64,000 bases of DNA from the NCBI RefSeq assembly GCF_001570405.1, contig NZ_BBYM01000035.1, positions 1 through 64,000 on the forward strand. The letters run 5' to 3'. The notes beneath the pieces are model-generated. The model made no database searches. It was not told the DNA's origin and saw nothing but the letters and a program-made list of their open reading frames with translations. Shown here in pieces: positions 17,316-26,571 of this stretch. The DNA is from Microtetraspora niveoalba (lineage in GTDB: Bacteria; Actinomycetota; Actinomycetes; Streptosporangiales; Streptosporangiaceae). How positions within the stretch are numbered: position 1 is the first letter of the stretch; each line of letters begins with the position of its first letter. Both the position numbers and the translations under genes were made by a program.

Positions 17316-17355
17316 CAACAAAAGGGACACCCGGCGTGAAGCCGGGTGTCCCCCT
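17316..17355 (-). terminator. intrinsic terminator of gabT
   Basis: GGGACACCCGGC (17324-17335), the loop GTGAA, and GCCGGGTGTCCC form a perfect 12-bp stem. On the minus strand it is followed by TTTTGTTGTTAT. It sits 15 bp beyond the gabT stop: a classical rho-independent terminator. Confidence 0.92.
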
Positions 17356-17369
17356 ATAAACCTTGTGTC

Positions 17370-18725
17370 CTACGCGACGGCGGCGATGGCCTTCTCCAGA
17401 ATGGACAGGCCCTCCTCCAGCAGCTCGTCCGAGATGACGAGCGGCGGCAGGAAGCGCAGGACGTTCCCGTACGTGCCGGCGGTCAGCACGAGCAGGCCCT
17501 CGGCATGGCACCGGCGCGCGATCTCGGCGGTGGCCGCGGCGTTCGGCTCCTTGCCGCCGGGCTGGACCAGCTCGATGGCGACCATCGCGCCCCGGCCGCG
17601 GGCGTCGCCCACGATGTCGAAGCGCTCCTTGAACGCGTTGAGACGGGAGAGCATCACCTCGCCGATGTGCGCGGCGCGCTCGACGAGCTTCTCCTCCTCG
17701 ATGGTCTCCAGCACGCCGAGCGCCGCCTCGCAGGCGAGCGGGTTGCCGCCGTACGTGCCGCCGAGGCCGCCGCCGTGTACGGCGTCGAGCAGCTCGGCCC
17801 GGCCGGTCACCGCCGCGAGCGGGAGGCCGCCCGCGATGCCCTTGGCCGTGACGATGATGTCGGGGACGATGCCCTCGTGCTCGCAGGCGAAGAGGTCGCC
17901 GGTGCGGGCGAAACCGGTCTGCACCTCGTCGGCGATGAAGACGATGCCGTTGGCCTTGCAGAACTCCACGATCCTCGGCAGGAAGCCGGGAGCCGGCTCG
18001 ATGAAGCCGCCCTCACCCTGGATCGGCTCGATGACGACGGCGGCGACGTTCTCCGCGCCGACCTGCTTCTCGATCATCTCGATCGCCTGGGCCGCCGCCT
18101 CCTCGGCGCAGTTCTCCGGCCCGGTCGGCCAGCGGAACGGGTAGGCGAGCGGCGCCCGGTACACCTCGGGCGCGAACGGCCCGAACCGGTGCTTGTACGG
18201 CATGTTCTTGGCGGTCAGCGTCATCGTGAGCAGCGTCCGGCCGTGGTAGCCGTGGTCGAACACGACGACGGCCTGACGGCCGGTCGCGTGCCGGGCGACC
18301 TTGACCGCGTTCTCGACGGCCTCGGCGCCGCTGTTCACGAGGAACGTGCGCTTCTCGTGGTCGCCGGGGGTGAGCGCGTTGAGCTTCTCGCACACCGCGA
18401 CGTACGACTCGTACGGCGTGACCATGAAACAGGTGTGGGTGAAGTCGGCGACCTGCTTCTGGACCCGCTCGACGACGCGCGGCGCGGCGTTGCCCACGCT
18501 CGTCACGGCGATGCCCGAGCCGAAGTCGATCAGGGAGTTGCCGTCCACGTCCACGACCACGCCGCCGCCGGCGTGGGTGATGAAGACGGGCAGCGTCGTG
18601 CCGACGCCGGTGGGGACGGCGGACTGCTTGCGCGAGAACAGCTCGCGCGACTTGGGGCCGGGGATCTCGGTGACGAGGCGGCGCTCCTGGGGAAGTCCGG
18701 GGCCGCCCTGCGTGCCAGTGCTCAT
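17370..18725 (-). CDS. gabT: 4-aminobutyrate aminotransferase
   Basis: 451 residues, the usual length. A PLP enzyme that converts GABA and 2-oxoglutarate to succinate semialdehyde and glutamate. It shows NSGAEAVENAVKVAR, DHGYHGRTLLTM, ADEVQTGFARTG (Asp266 region) and the Schiff-base Lys295 in VTAKGIAGG. The ATG at 18725 gives the standard GabT N-terminus. It is divergent from a PucR regulator across a 96-bp spacer, a recurring actinobacterial arrangement in which the regulator controls gabT. An aldehyde dehydrogenase gene at 21138 could take the product to succinate. Confidence 0.95.
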   Translation of the reverse strand: MSTGTQGGPGLPQERRLVTEIPGPKSRELFSRKQSAVPTGVGTTLPVFITHAGGGVVVDVDGNSLIDFGSGIAVTSVGNAAPRVVERVQKQVADFTHTCFMVTPYESYVAVCEKLNALTPGDHEKRTFLVNSGAEAVENAVKVARHATGRQAVVVFDHGYHGRTLLTMTLTAKNMPYKHRFGPFAPEVYRAPLAYPFRWPTGPENCAEEAAAQAIEMIEKQVGAENVAAVVIEPIQGEGGFIEPAPGFLPRIVEFCKANGIVFIADEVQTGFARTGDLFACEHEGIVPDIIVTAKGIAGGLPLAAVTGRAELLDAVHGGGLGGTYGGNPLACEAALGVLETIEEEKLVERAAHIGEVMLSRLNAFKERFDIVGDARGRGAMVAIELVQPGGKEPNAAATAEIARRCHAEGLLVLTAGTYGNVLRFLPPLVISDELLEEGLSILEKAIAAVA

Positions 18726-18821
18726 GGCATCGACGGTACGGCCCGCGCCTCGGGCTGCCGATGTGTCGCCATGGCACAATGGTGGTGTTCGTTTGTACTG
18801 GGTGGACAAGTCGAGGAAGAC

Positions 18822-20237
18822 ATGGCGCCGACGCTGCGCAGGGTGACGGCGATGGCCCCGCTCCACCTGGAGGTCCTGGCCGGCGGAGCCGCGCTCGACC
18901 GGAAGGTCCGCTGGGTGGCGGTGAGCGAGCTCGAGGATCCCACACCCTTCCTGGAGGGTGGCGAACTGGTCCTCACCACCGGCATGCGGCTCGACTCCGG
19001 CAACGTCCGGCCGTATGTGTCGCGGTTGGTCGCCCGGGACGTCGCCGGGCTCGGCTTCGGCGTCGGCCTGACCCACGACGACGTGCCCTCCGAGCTGGTC
19101 GAGGCCGCCGCCGAGGCGGGGCTCCCCCTCGTCGAGGTGCCGAGGGACACCCCGTTCATCGCGATCGGCAAGGCGGTCAGCGAGCTGCTCGCGGCCGAGC
19201 AGTACGAGGAGATCAGCCGGGCGTTCGCCGCGCAAGGGCGGCTCACCAGGGCCGCGCTCCAGCCGGAGGGCATGAGCGCCGTCATCGAGCGGCTCGCCCG
19301 CGAGATCGACGGCTGGGCGCTGCTCCTCGACCCGGCCGGGGCGGTGCGGCACGCCGCCCGCACCGGCCGGCCCGCCGCGCGCGCCCGCGCCCTGGAGCCG
19401 GAGCTGGCCCGGCTGCGCGCCCCCGGGGCGCCCTCCAGCATCGCGTTGTCCGTGCCGGGCGAGCACGTGATCGTGCAGCCGCTCGGCCGCCGGGGTTTCT
19501 TCGCCGTGGGGGCCGCGCGGCCGTTCACCCCGGTCGGTCACACCGTCGTCAACGCCGCCGGGTCGCTGCTGACCCTCGGCCTGGAGCAGGGGCGCGAGCA
19601 GCGGGCGGCCGAACGGCGGGTGCGCGCCGCGGTGCTCCGCCTGCTGGTCGCGGGGGAGACCGGGGCGGCCGGCGAGACGCTCGCCGCGCTCGGCGGGGAG
19701 CTGCCCGCGGAGCCGTTCGTCGTCCTCGCCTGCGACACCGACGAGCCCCCCGCCCACGGCTTCCCGTACGGGGGCCTGACCGTGCTGCTCGCCGATCCCG
19801 AGGAGGCCGACGGCGCGATGGCGCGGGCGTCCCGGCGGGGCAGGGTCGGCGCCAGCGGGCCGGTGGCGTACGCGGAGCTGGCCGTGGGACTCGACCAGGC
19901 CGAACGCGCGCTCGCGTCAGCCGCCCCCATCGCCAGGTTCCCCGAGCTGGCCGGGCAGGGGCTGATCTCCCTGCTCGACCCGGCCGCCGCGGCCGCGTTC
20001 TCCGCCGCATTGCTCGCGCCGCTGCGCGAGTACGGCTCGCGCGCGGACCTCATCGAGTCGCTCAGGGCGTATCTCGCCTGCAACGGCCACTGGGACGCGG
20101 CGGCACAGCGGCTCGGGGTGCACCGGCACACGCTGCGATACCGGATGAAGCGGGTGAGCGAGCTGCTCGGGCGGGACCTGGACGACCCGGCCGCCCGCGC
20201 CGAGCTGTGGATCGCTCTGAGCTGCGCGGCGCGCTGA
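18822..20237 (+). CDS. PucR family regulator (GABA catabolism)
   Basis: 471 residues from the ATG at 18822, preceded by GAGGAAG. The N-terminal PucR domain (~8-120) includes VRWVAVSELEDPTPF and GGELVLTTGMRL. The C-terminal helix-turn-helix (~405-465) contains CNGHWDAAAQRLGVHRHTLRYRMKRV. A region lacking a clear GGDEF motif lies between. Its position divergent from gabT suggests it activates or represses gabT in response to GABA or a precursor (inference from context). It is a different subgroup from the PucR protein at 5868, with only modest similarity in the middle part. Confidence 0.9.
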   Translation: MAPTLRRVTAMAPLHLEVLAGGAALDRKVRWVAVSELEDPTPFLEGGELVLTTGMRLDSGNVRPYVSRLVARDVAGLGFGVGLTHDDVPSELVEAAAEAGLPLVEVPRDTPFIAIGKAVSELLAAEQYEEISRAFAAQGRLTRAALQPEGMSAVIERLAREIDGWALLLDPAGAVRHAARTGRPAARARALEPELARLRAPGAPSSIALSVPGEHVIVQPLGRRGFFAVGAARPFTPVGHTVVNAAGSLLTLGLEQGREQRAAERRVRAAVLRLLVAGETGAAGETLAALGGELPAEPFVVLACDTDEPPAHGFPYGGLTVLLADPEEADGAMARASRRGRVGASGPVAYAELAVGLDQAERALASAAPIARFPELAGQGLISLLDPAAAAAFSAALLAPLREYGSRADLIESLRAYLACNGHWDAAAQRLGVHRHTLRYRMKRVSELLGRDLDDPAARAELWIALSCAAR

Positions 20238-20265
20238 CCCCCGGACGCGTCGCGTCGGCGTCGCG

Positions 20266-20913
20266 TCAGAGGGGTGGCAGGGGATGGTCGGGCCTGCGCG
20301 TCAGGAAGGAGCTGATCGTGGCGGTGGTCACGGTCTCGTAGGTCTTGGCGTCCCGCAGGTGTCCGGCACGTTCCAGGCTGAGCGCCCCCTGCGCGGCCGC
20401 CCACAGCGCGTCGGCGATCTTCCTGGGCTGCGTGGGCACGAGATATCCTGCGGCGATGCAGTCCGCGATCACCCGGTCGAGGATGTTCAGCGCGGCGCGG
20501 GCCAGCGTCCTCGCCCGCTCGCTCGGCACGAAGCCGGGGATCGCCTGCTCGAACATCAGGCTGTAGTAACCGGGGTCGGCCAGCGCGGCCTCCCGGTACG
20601 CGGGCCCGAGCGCGACGAGGAAGTCGAACGGGTCGGCGCGCGGGGGTACGGCGGCCAGGCGGCGGCGAAACCGCTCGAAGCCTTCGAGGTAGAGCGCCTC
20701 GGCCAGGCCTTCCTTGCTGCCGAACATCGTGTAGATCACCGTCGTCGAGCAGCCGGCCTCCGTCGCGATCCTGCGTACGGTGAGGCTCTCCGGGCCGGCG
20801 GTGGCGAGCAGCGCGCTCGCCACGTCGAGGAGCCGGGTGCGCAGCTCGTCGTTGCTGCTTCGCTGCCCGAGGGCGTAGGCGCCCTGAAGTCCCAGAGGCG
20901 CCGGCGTACCCAT
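20266..20913 (-). CDS. TetR family transcriptional regulator
   Basis: 215 residues from the ATG at 20913 (GGAAGGG upstream). The DNA-binding domain is at ~20-65 (SLTVRRIATEAGCSTTVIYTMFGSKEGL). The C-terminal part has the WHG-type layout of many actinobacterial TetR proteins. It is divergent from an aldehyde dehydrogenase gene with a 224-bp spacer and convergent with the PucR gene (28 bp between stops). Its likely target is itself or the dehydrogenase; no clean palindrome was recognised in the spacer. Confidence 0.85.
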   Translation of the reverse strand: MGTPAPLGLQGAYALGQRSSNDELRTRLLDVASALLATAGPESLTVRRIATEAGCSTTVIYTMFGSKEGLAEALYLEGFERFRRRLAAVPPRADPFDFLVALGPAYREAALADPGYYSLMFEQAIPGFVPSERARTLARAALNILDRVIADCIAAGYLVPTQPRKIADALWAAAQGALSLERAGHLRDAKTYETVTTATISSFLTRRPDHPLPPL

Positions 20914-21137
20914 GAGCGACGAGCCCTTCCATCGATGGGGCCCGCGACGGACCCGGTTGAGACTTAACCACGCCGTTGCATGTTCAAACCGCTCCGAAAC
21001 TGAATTCATCGCGAAATCGCGCCATTTCTGTGACATAGCGTGGCAGAGAGGTGTTGTCCACATTGGCCAGTCCTGGCCGGGGGATTGTGCGGCCCGGAGT
21101 AGCGCCGCCCGGGACCGGTTGGCATAGCGTCGGAGAC

Positions 21138-22586
21138 ATGGACAGCAGCGCGAACGCCACCTCACCGATCCCCTTCTGGCTGGCCGGCCGCCCCGCGACG
21201 GGCGACGCCGAGCTGGAGGTGACCAACTCCCATGACGGCCGCGTCGTCGGCGTCTACTCCGTGCCGACGGCCGAGCAGGTCGAGCAGGCCGTCGCCGCCG
21301 CGGACGCCGTGCGCAAGGAGGCGGCGGCGCTGCCCATCCACGTCCGTGCCGAGGCGCTCAGCCACGTCGCGCGCCGTCTCGCCGAGCGCGCCGAGGAGAT
21401 CGCGCGACTGATCAGCGGAGAGAACGGCAAGCCCATCTTCTGGGCACGCGGCGAGGTCAACCGGGCGATCTCGACGTTCCGGTTCGCCGCCGAGGAGACC
21501 CGCAGGTTCAGCGGCGCCGTCCAGCGGCTCGACACCGAGCCGGCCGCCCAGGGCCGCATCGCCTACGTCTCGCGCGTGCCGCACGGCCCCGTGCTCGCGA
21601 TCACGCCGTTCAACTTCCCGCTCAACCTGGTCGCCCACAAGGTGGCGCCGGCCATCGCCGTCGGCGCCCCGGTCATCGTCAAGCCCGCCCCGGCGACGCC
21701 GCTGTCCGCGCTGGTGCTCGGCGAGATCCTGGCCGAGACGAACCTGCCCGAGGGCATGTTCTCCGTGCTCCCCGTGCCCAACGACCGGGCCGGCGCGCTC
21801 GTCGAGGACCCCCGCCTGCCGGTCGTCTCCTTCACCGGATCCGGCCCCGTGGGGTACGCGATCATGGATCAGGTGCCGCGCAAGCACGTCACGCTGGAGC
21901 TCGGCGGCAACGGCGCCGCCGTCGTGCTGGCCGACGCCGACCTGGACTGGGCGGCCGCGCGGGTGGCGCTGTTCTCCAACTACCAGGCGGGTCAGAGCTG
22001 CATCTCCGTGCAGCGTGTGATCGTCGACGAGTCGGTGCTCGCGCCGTTCACCGAGAAGCTCCTGGCCGCCGTCGACGCCCTCGTCACCGGCGACCCGTCC
22101 GACGACAAGACCCAGGTCGGGCCGCTCGTGTCGGTCGCCGCCGCCGAGCGGGTCGAGCAGTGGGTGAAGGAGGCCGTCGAGTCCGGCGCCCGTGTGCTCG
22201 CCGGCGGCACCAGGGACGGCGCGTCGGTCGCCCCGACCGTGCTCGCCGACGTCCCCGCCGACGCCAAGCTCTCCTGCGAGGAGGTCTTCGGCCCCGTCAT
22301 GGTCATCCAGCCGGTGGCCTCGGTGGACGAGGCGTTCGCCGCCGTCAACGACTCCAAGTACGGCCTGCAGGCGGGCGTCTTCACCCGGAACCTCGACGTC
22401 GCCTTCCGCGCCAACCGCGAACTGGAGGTCGGCGGCGTGATCATCGGCGACGTGCCGTCGTTCCGCGCCGACCAGATGCCGTACGGCGGGGTGAAGCAGT
22501 CGGGCGTGGGCCGCGAGGGCCTGCTGTCGGCGATGAACGACTTCACCTACGAGAAGGTCATGGTCATCACCGGCGTGACCCTCTGA
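21138..22586 (+). CDS. aldehyde dehydrogenase (probable succinate-semialdehyde type)
   Basis: 482 residues. An NAD(P)-dependent ALDH with the catalytic Cys288 in GQSCISVQR, the general base Glu254 in LELGGN and the TPFNFPLN cofactor-site segment. The short motif around the cysteine matches a subgroup annotated as succinate-semialdehyde or phosphonoacetaldehyde dehydrogenases. Proximity to gabT and a GABA-type PucR gene favours succinate semialdehyde. The ATG at 21138 is chosen because GGAG precedes it and the N-terminus is typical; an upstream in-frame start at 21051 would add 29 residues of atypical composition. Confidence 0.85.
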   Translation: MDSSANATSPIPFWLAGRPATGDAELEVTNSHDGRVVGVYSVPTAEQVEQAVAAADAVRKEAAALPIHVRAEALSHVARRLAERAEEIARLISGENGKPIFWARGEVNRAISTFRFAAEETRRFSGAVQRLDTEPAAQGRIAYVSRVPHGPVLAITPFNFPLNLVAHKVAPAIAVGAPVIVKPAPATPLSALVLGEILAETNLPEGMFSVLPVPNDRAGALVEDPRLPVVSFTGSGPVGYAIMDQVPRKHVTLELGGNGAAVVLADADLDWAAARVALFSNYQAGQSCISVQRVIVDESVLAPFTEKLLAAVDALVTGDPSDDKTQVGPLVSVAAAERVEQWVKEAVESGARVLAGGTRDGASVAPTVLADVPADAKLSCEEVFGPVMVIQPVASVDEAFAAVNDSKYGLQAGVFTRNLDVAFRANRELEVGGVIIGDVPSFRADQMPYGGVKQSGVGREGLLSAMNDFTYEKVMVITGVTL

Positions 22587-22606
22587 CGTCCGAACCGCGC
22601 ACGTGA

Positions 22607-22637
22607 CGCGCCCCCGCCCGGAATGGGCGGGGGCGCG
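22607..22637. terminator. bidirectional terminator
   Basis: CGCGCCCCCGCCC (22607-22619), the loop GGAAT, and GGGCGGGGGCGCG (22625-22637) form a perfect 13-bp stem. It lies between the convergent aldehyde dehydrogenase and protease genes. Confidence 0.85.
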
Positions 22638-22643
22638 CGTGCG

Positions 22644-23678
22644 TCAGGCCCGCTGGGCGGTGTCGAAGACCTGCCTGACCTCGTCGCCGAAGTACGGGCC
22701 GTACATGCTGCCGCTGTCGTTGCTGTACTTGAAGCTGCTCACCGAGGTCAGCAGGCCCTGGCCGGTCGCCGGGTCGAAGCCGCTGAACCACGGCCCTCCG
22801 CTCGCTCCCGCGGTGAGATCGCACTTCAGGCCCTGATCCTGGGTCTTCTTGTACGGGTCGTCGGAGGGGCGGCCCGCGCAGTAGAGCAGGTGCTCGCCGT
22901 CGTAGGGCGGGTCGGCCGGGAATCCGAAGGCGTACGTCTGCTGGCCGCGCGCGGCGTCGAAGCCGATCGCCTGGGCCCCGACCGCGTCCGCGACGTGCCG
23001 TCCGCCGCGGTCGCTCACCGCGACCATGCCGACGTCGAAGCCGTCGTCCGCGTCCCGCGCCCACGGCCCGGCGACGAACATGCGCCGCGCCGGATAGCTC
23101 CCGTACGGCTGCCGCCCCGACTCGTAGCCGGGGACGAACATCCAGTTCTCCGCCCAGGCGCCGGTGCCGTCCTTGACGCAGTGGCCGGCGGTCGCCACGA
23201 CGTCCTTGTTGGCGCTGCGCACCGCGGTCCCCGAGCACACGAAGTCGACGCCGTTCAGGGTGAGGAACACGCGGCCGACGGTCGTCCCGACGGCGCCGCC
23301 GCCGGTCCACCGCGATCCGCTCGTCACCGTGTCCACCGTCGCGCCCACCGGACGGCCGACCACGGCGGACCGGCGGGCGATCGTACGCTGGTCCACCCCC
23401 ATCGGCCGTGCCGCCCTGGCCCGCACGGCCGGCGGCGCGACCAGCCTCCCGGCGAGCGCGCCGATGCGCCTGACGGTCGAGGCGAGCAGATCGAGCGGGC
23501 GGGCGCCGGCCATCCGCTCCGGCGTCCAGTACGCGTCGGACGCGGCGGCCGCCGTGTGCTCGACGACGTCGGTGGGGGGATTCGCCGGCGCGGGCGCTCC
23601 GAGGAGCTCGGCGACCAGGGCGGAAGCGGTGAACACAAGGAGGCTCGGGCTCATGGAATGCGATTTTGCACTACGCAT
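22644..23678 (-). CDS. secreted trypsin-like serine protease
   Basis: 344 residues. The start at 23678 gives a basic n-region (RSAKSHS) followed by a hydrophobic signal core; the ATG at 23654 would remove the positive charges. The catalytic triad is readable: His in VVATAGHC, Asp in DDGFDVGMVAV, Ser in GASGGPW. A ~110-residue segment between the signal peptide and the catalytic domain may be a pro-region. Family S1, related to bacterial glutamyl-endopeptidase-like proteins. The cysteine after the catalytic histidine suggests a disulfide, as expected for an extracellular enzyme. The substrate is unknown. Confidence 0.88.
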   Translation of the reverse strand: MRSAKSHSMSPSLLVFTASALVAELLGAPAPANPPTDVVEHTAAAASDAYWTPERMAGARPLDLLASTVRRIGALAGRLVAPPAVRARAARPMGVDQRTIARRSAVVGRPVGATVDTVTSGSRWTGGGAVGTTVGRVFLTLNGVDFVCSGTAVRSANKDVVATAGHCVKDGTGAWAENWMFVPGYESGRQPYGSYPARRMFVAGPWARDADDGFDVGMVAVSDRGGRHVADAVGAQAIGFDAARGQQTYAFGFPADPPYDGEHLLYCAGRPSDDPYKKTQDQGLKCDLTAGASGGPWFSGFDPATGQGLLTSVSSFKYSNDSGSMYGPYFGDEVRQVFDTAQRA

Positions 23679-23785
23679 TGTGTTTCCGTCGCTACTTTTG
23701 GTGAATCACCGGGTGTGGCGGCGGCAGCGCGCCCGTCTCGTTCCCCTGACGCCGCGGGCGGGGGGCGGCGCGGGACAATGGAACG

Positions 23786-24991
23786 ATGACTCCTGAATCC
23801 AGCCCGCGTCCCGTCGTCCTTCTCGGCTCCACCGGTTCCATCGGCACCCAGGCGCTCGACGTCGTCGCCAGGAATCCCGAGCGGCTCCGGATCAACGCGC
23901 TCGCCGCCGGAGGAGGCCGCGTCGACCTGCTCGCCCGCCAGGCCGCGGAGTTCCGCGCGGAGGCCGTGGCCGTCGCGGACCCGTCGGCCGTACCCGCCCT
24001 GAAGGAGGCGCTGGCCGCGCACGGGGTGTCGCCCGAGGTCCTCGCGGGCGCCGAGGGAGTCGCCGAGGTCGCCACGTGGCCGTCCGGCGGCGCGGGATCG
24101 GGGGACGCGCCGATCGTGCTGAACGGCATCACCGGCGCGCTGGGCCTCACCTCGACGCTGGCCGCGCTGGAGGCGGGCCGGGACCTGGCCCTGGCCAACA
24201 AGGAGTCGCTGATCATCGGAGGGCCGCTCGTCAAGCGGCTGGCCAAGCCCGGGCAGATCCTCCCGGTGGACTCGGAGCACTCGGCGCTCGCGCAGTGCCT
24301 GTGGGCGGCCGGCCCCTCGGGAGCGGACGCGCGGGCCGTGCGGCGCCTCGTCGTCACGGCGAGCGGCGGGCCGTTCCGGGGCAGGAAGCGCGCGGAGCTG
24401 TGGGACGTCACGCCCGAGATGGCGCTCGCCCACCCGACGTGGAACATGGGGCCGGTCATCACGATCAACTCGGCGACCCTGGTCAACAAGGGCCTGGAGG
24501 TGATCGAGGCGCACCTGCTCTTCGACATCGGGTTCGACCGCATCGACGTGGTGGTCCACCCGCAGTCGGTGATCCATTCGATGGTCGAGTTCGTGGACGG
24601 CTCGACGGTCGCGCAGGCGAGCCCTCCCGACATGCGGTTGCCGATCTCCCTGGCCCTGGGGTACCCGGAGCGCGTCGCCGGCGCGGCGTTCCCCGTGGAC
24701 TGGACCCAGGCGCACACCTGGACCTTCGAGCCGCTCGACGACGAGGCGTTCCCCGCCGTCGCGCTGGCCCGGCAGGTCGGCGTCCAGGGCGGCACCGCCC
24801 CGGCCGTCTACAACGCGGCCAACGAGGTGTGCGTGGAGGCGTTCATGAAGGGCGCGCTGCCGTTCCCCGGCATCGTGGACACCGTCGCCCAGGTGGTGTC
24901 CGAGCACGTGACCGGCCAGGCGACGACGGTCGAGGAGGTGCTGGCCGCCGACGAGTGGGCCAGGGCCCGGGCCGCCGAGCTGACGGCCTGA
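23786..24991 (+). CDS. dxr: 1-deoxy-D-xylulose 5-phosphate reductoisomerase
   Basis: 401 residues, normal length. The enzyme catalyses the second, committed step of the MEP isoprenoid pathway, converting DXP to MEP with NADPH. Diagnostic segments are [16 protein letters not shown] (NADPH site), [25 protein letters not shown] (metal and substrate site) and the [23 protein letters not shown] stretch. It is expected next to rip1/rseP and ispG in actinobacteria. Here an LPMO gene on the opposite strand separates it from ispG, and the protease gene is absent. A bidirectional terminator follows one base after the stop. Confidence 0.96.
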   Translation: MTPESSPRPVVLLGSTGSIGTQALDVVARNPERLRINALAAGGGRVDLLARQAAEFRAEAVAVADPSAVPALKEALAAHGVSPEVLAGAEGVAEVATWPSGGAGSGDAPIVLNGITGALGLTSTLAALEAGRDLALANKESLIIGGPLVKRLAKPGQILPVDSEHSALAQCLWAAGPSGADARAVRRLVVTASGGPFRGRKRAELWDVTPEMALAHPTWNMGPVITINSATLVNKGLEVIEAHLLFDIGFDRIDVVVHPQSVIHSMVEFVDGSTVAQASPPDMRLPISLALGYPERVAGAAFPVDWTQAHTWTFEPLDDEAFPAVALARQVGVQGGTAPAVYNAANEVCVEAFMKGALPFPGIVDTVAQVVSEHVTGQATTVEEVLAADEWARARAAELTA

Positions 24992-25023
24992 GGGACCCGG
25001 GAGGCACGCCCGTCCCGGGTCCC
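24992..25023. terminator. bidirectional terminator between dxr and the LPMO gene
   Basis: GGGACCCGGGA (24992-25002) and TCCCGGGTCCC (25013-25023) form a perfect 11-bp stem with a 10-base loop. It starts directly after the dxr stop and faces the convergent LPMO stop. Confidence 0.85.
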
Positions 25024-25041
25024 CGCGCGTCCGTCAGGCGA

Positions 25042-26208
25042 TCAGGCCGCCGTGCAGGTGACGCTCGAAGGGGCGGTGACGGCGCCCGACGCGTTGCCCA
25101 GGAAGCCGAACGTCGTCGAGGCGTTCGGCGCCAGGGCGCCGTTGTAGCCCACGTTCCTCACCGTCACCGAACCGCCCGACTGGGTGGCGGTGCCGTTCCA
25201 GACCTGGGTGATCGTCTGACCGGAGGGGAGCGTCCAGCCCACTGTCCAGCCGCCGATGGACGCGGTCCCGGTGTTGCGCACCGTCACCTCGCCCTGGAAG
25301 CCGCCCTGCCACTGGTTCGCGATCGTGTACGTCGCCGCGCAGCCGCCCGGGCCCGGAGAGGTCGAGGGGCTCGGCGACGCGGACGGGCTCGCGGAGGGGC
25401 TGGGGCTGGGGCTCGGGCTCGGTGAGGCGGACGGGCTGGGGGACGGGGACGAGCCGCCCGGCCCCACCCCGGTCACCTCGCCCGAACCTCCGTCGAACAC
25501 CACGTCGGAGCAGCCGTAGAACGTCTCGTTGCTGTCCGACCGCTGCCACACGGTGTAGATGATGTGCCGGCCGCTCTTGCCCGACGGCAGCCTGGCGTCC
25601 CAGTAGTAGTAGGCGTCCTCGTTGCCCGGGGAGCCGACGCTCGGCGGGTCGGTGACGCTGTCGAAGGGCGTGGACTCCAGGTCGCTCCAGGCGAGCGGCC
25701 GGGTCGGGCTCCACGTGTCCTTCGTGATGTACGAGCGGAACGTGCCGGGGTGGGCCGCCCACTTGTTGTACTTGATCCGCACCGACGCGCCGGAGGTCAG
25801 GTGCGTCACCGGCCAGTCGGCGCGCGGCAGGTCGAACCCGCTGAAGTCGTAGACGACCGCGCCGCCGCTGCACAGCTTGCCGTCCGGGATGAAGCCCGAC
25901 ATGCGGCCCGCGCCGTCGGAGCGCAGCACCGCGAACCAGTTGTAGAGCGAGTTGGGCCCGCTCTGGGCGACCGCCGCCGCGCAGGCCGGGTTGTTGGGGA
26001 CAATGGCGCCGTTCGGCGTGAGCCCGTCCTTCCAGCACAGGTACGTCCGGCTGCCCGGGAGCATCGCGGCGCCGTGCGCGGACGCGGGGGCGGCGACGAG
26101 CGCGGCGGCGACGAGGGCGGCGGCGACGAGGGCGGACAGTGCGGTGAGGACGGTGGCGACGGTCAGTCGTGACCGTGTTATTCGTGGTGTTATTCGTGGT
26201 GCTCCCAC
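25042..26208 (-). CDS. AA10 lytic polysaccharide monooxygenase with CBM2
   Basis: 388 residues. The signal peptide has a tandem Leu-Val-Ala-Ala-Ala core and ends ...ASA before His45, which becomes the N-terminal copper ligand. The second brace histidine is His152 in AAHPGTF. The axial-face segment SDVVFDGG ends the catalytic domain (~45-245). A Pro-Ser linker (~255-305) leads to a C-terminal CBM2 (~308-388) with conserved Trp and N/C-terminal Cys. The enzyme is secreted and oxidatively cleaves cellulose or chitin; CBM2 favours cellulose. A LacI-type palindrome ~110 bp upstream suggests carbohydrate control. It sits where rip1/rseP is usually found, between dxr and ispG. Confidence 0.93.
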   Translation of the reverse strand: MGAPRITPRITRSRLTVATVLTALSALVAAALVAAALVAAPASAHGAAMLPGSRTYLCWKDGLTPNGAIVPNNPACAAAVAQSGPNSLYNWFAVLRSDGAGRMSGFIPDGKLCSGGAVVYDFSGFDLPRADWPVTHLTSGASVRIKYNKWAAHPGTFRSYITKDTWSPTRPLAWSDLESTPFDSVTDPPSVGSPGNEDAYYYWDARLPSGKSGRHIIYTVWQRSDSNETFYGCSDVVFDGGSGEVTGVGPGGSSPSPSPSASPSPSPSPSPSASPSASPSPSTSPGPGGCAATYTIANQWQGGFQGEVTVRNTGTASIGGWTVGWTLPSGQTITQVWNGTATQSGGSVTVRNVGYNGALAPNASTTFGFLGNASGAVTAPSSVTCTAA

Positions 26209-26571
26209 GGGTTACCCTTTCGCGTGGTCAAGGCTGCCGCACTCGTGGCGCAGCACGGCACCGCCGGCGGGGTGAGACCGCCGGCCGGGGACAGCCGCTG
26301 ACATACCGACCATTTGCGCGTAAGCGCTCACGCGCTCCGGACACTAACCCCGGCCCGCGCGCCCGCCCAGCGACGCGGCGTACGCGGGGCGGTCCGCTCC
26401 GCGTCCCCGCAGATCAGGCCGCTCCATCCGGCGGCCGGGCGATGAAACCTTCATCGGCCGGGCCCGCCGTACGGGATCGGACACACCGGACACCGGGCCG
26501 GGGATCCCGGTGGGACTCCCTAGACTGGGAGAGCCCGTACGTGGCCGTCGACCAGAACCCAAGGTGCTGAA
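26209..26571. other. divergent promoter region of LPMO and ispG
   Basis: A 363-bp gap between divergent starts. It holds a LacI-family-like palindrome (26316-26335) and otherwise GC-rich sequence with no open frame of known type. The ispG promoter was not clearly recognisable. Confidence 0.5.
26316..26335. promoter_or_regulatory. LacI-family-like operator upstream of the LPMO gene
   Basis: GCGCGTAAGCGCTCACGCGC is an 18-of-20 palindrome centred on AGCGCT. Cellulose regulators of the CelR/CebR type bind palindromes with a GAGCGCTC core (family knowledge), so the site is a plausible cellulase-regulon operator variant. Confidence 0.5.

Noticed and set aside
17370-19757. 795-codon minus frame
   Set aside because: Real gabT ends at 18725; the N-terminal extension is antisense to PucR and has no family resemblance.
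17346-20237. 963-codon plus frame
   Set aside because: Only the part from 18822 (PucR) is a real gene; the upstream part is antisense to gabT and exists because of GC codon bias.
18802-21061. TTGTCCAC at 18802-18809 (minus) and 21054-21061 (plus) as a shared PucR site
   Set aside because: Only 8 bp match and no symmetry; too weak to claim.
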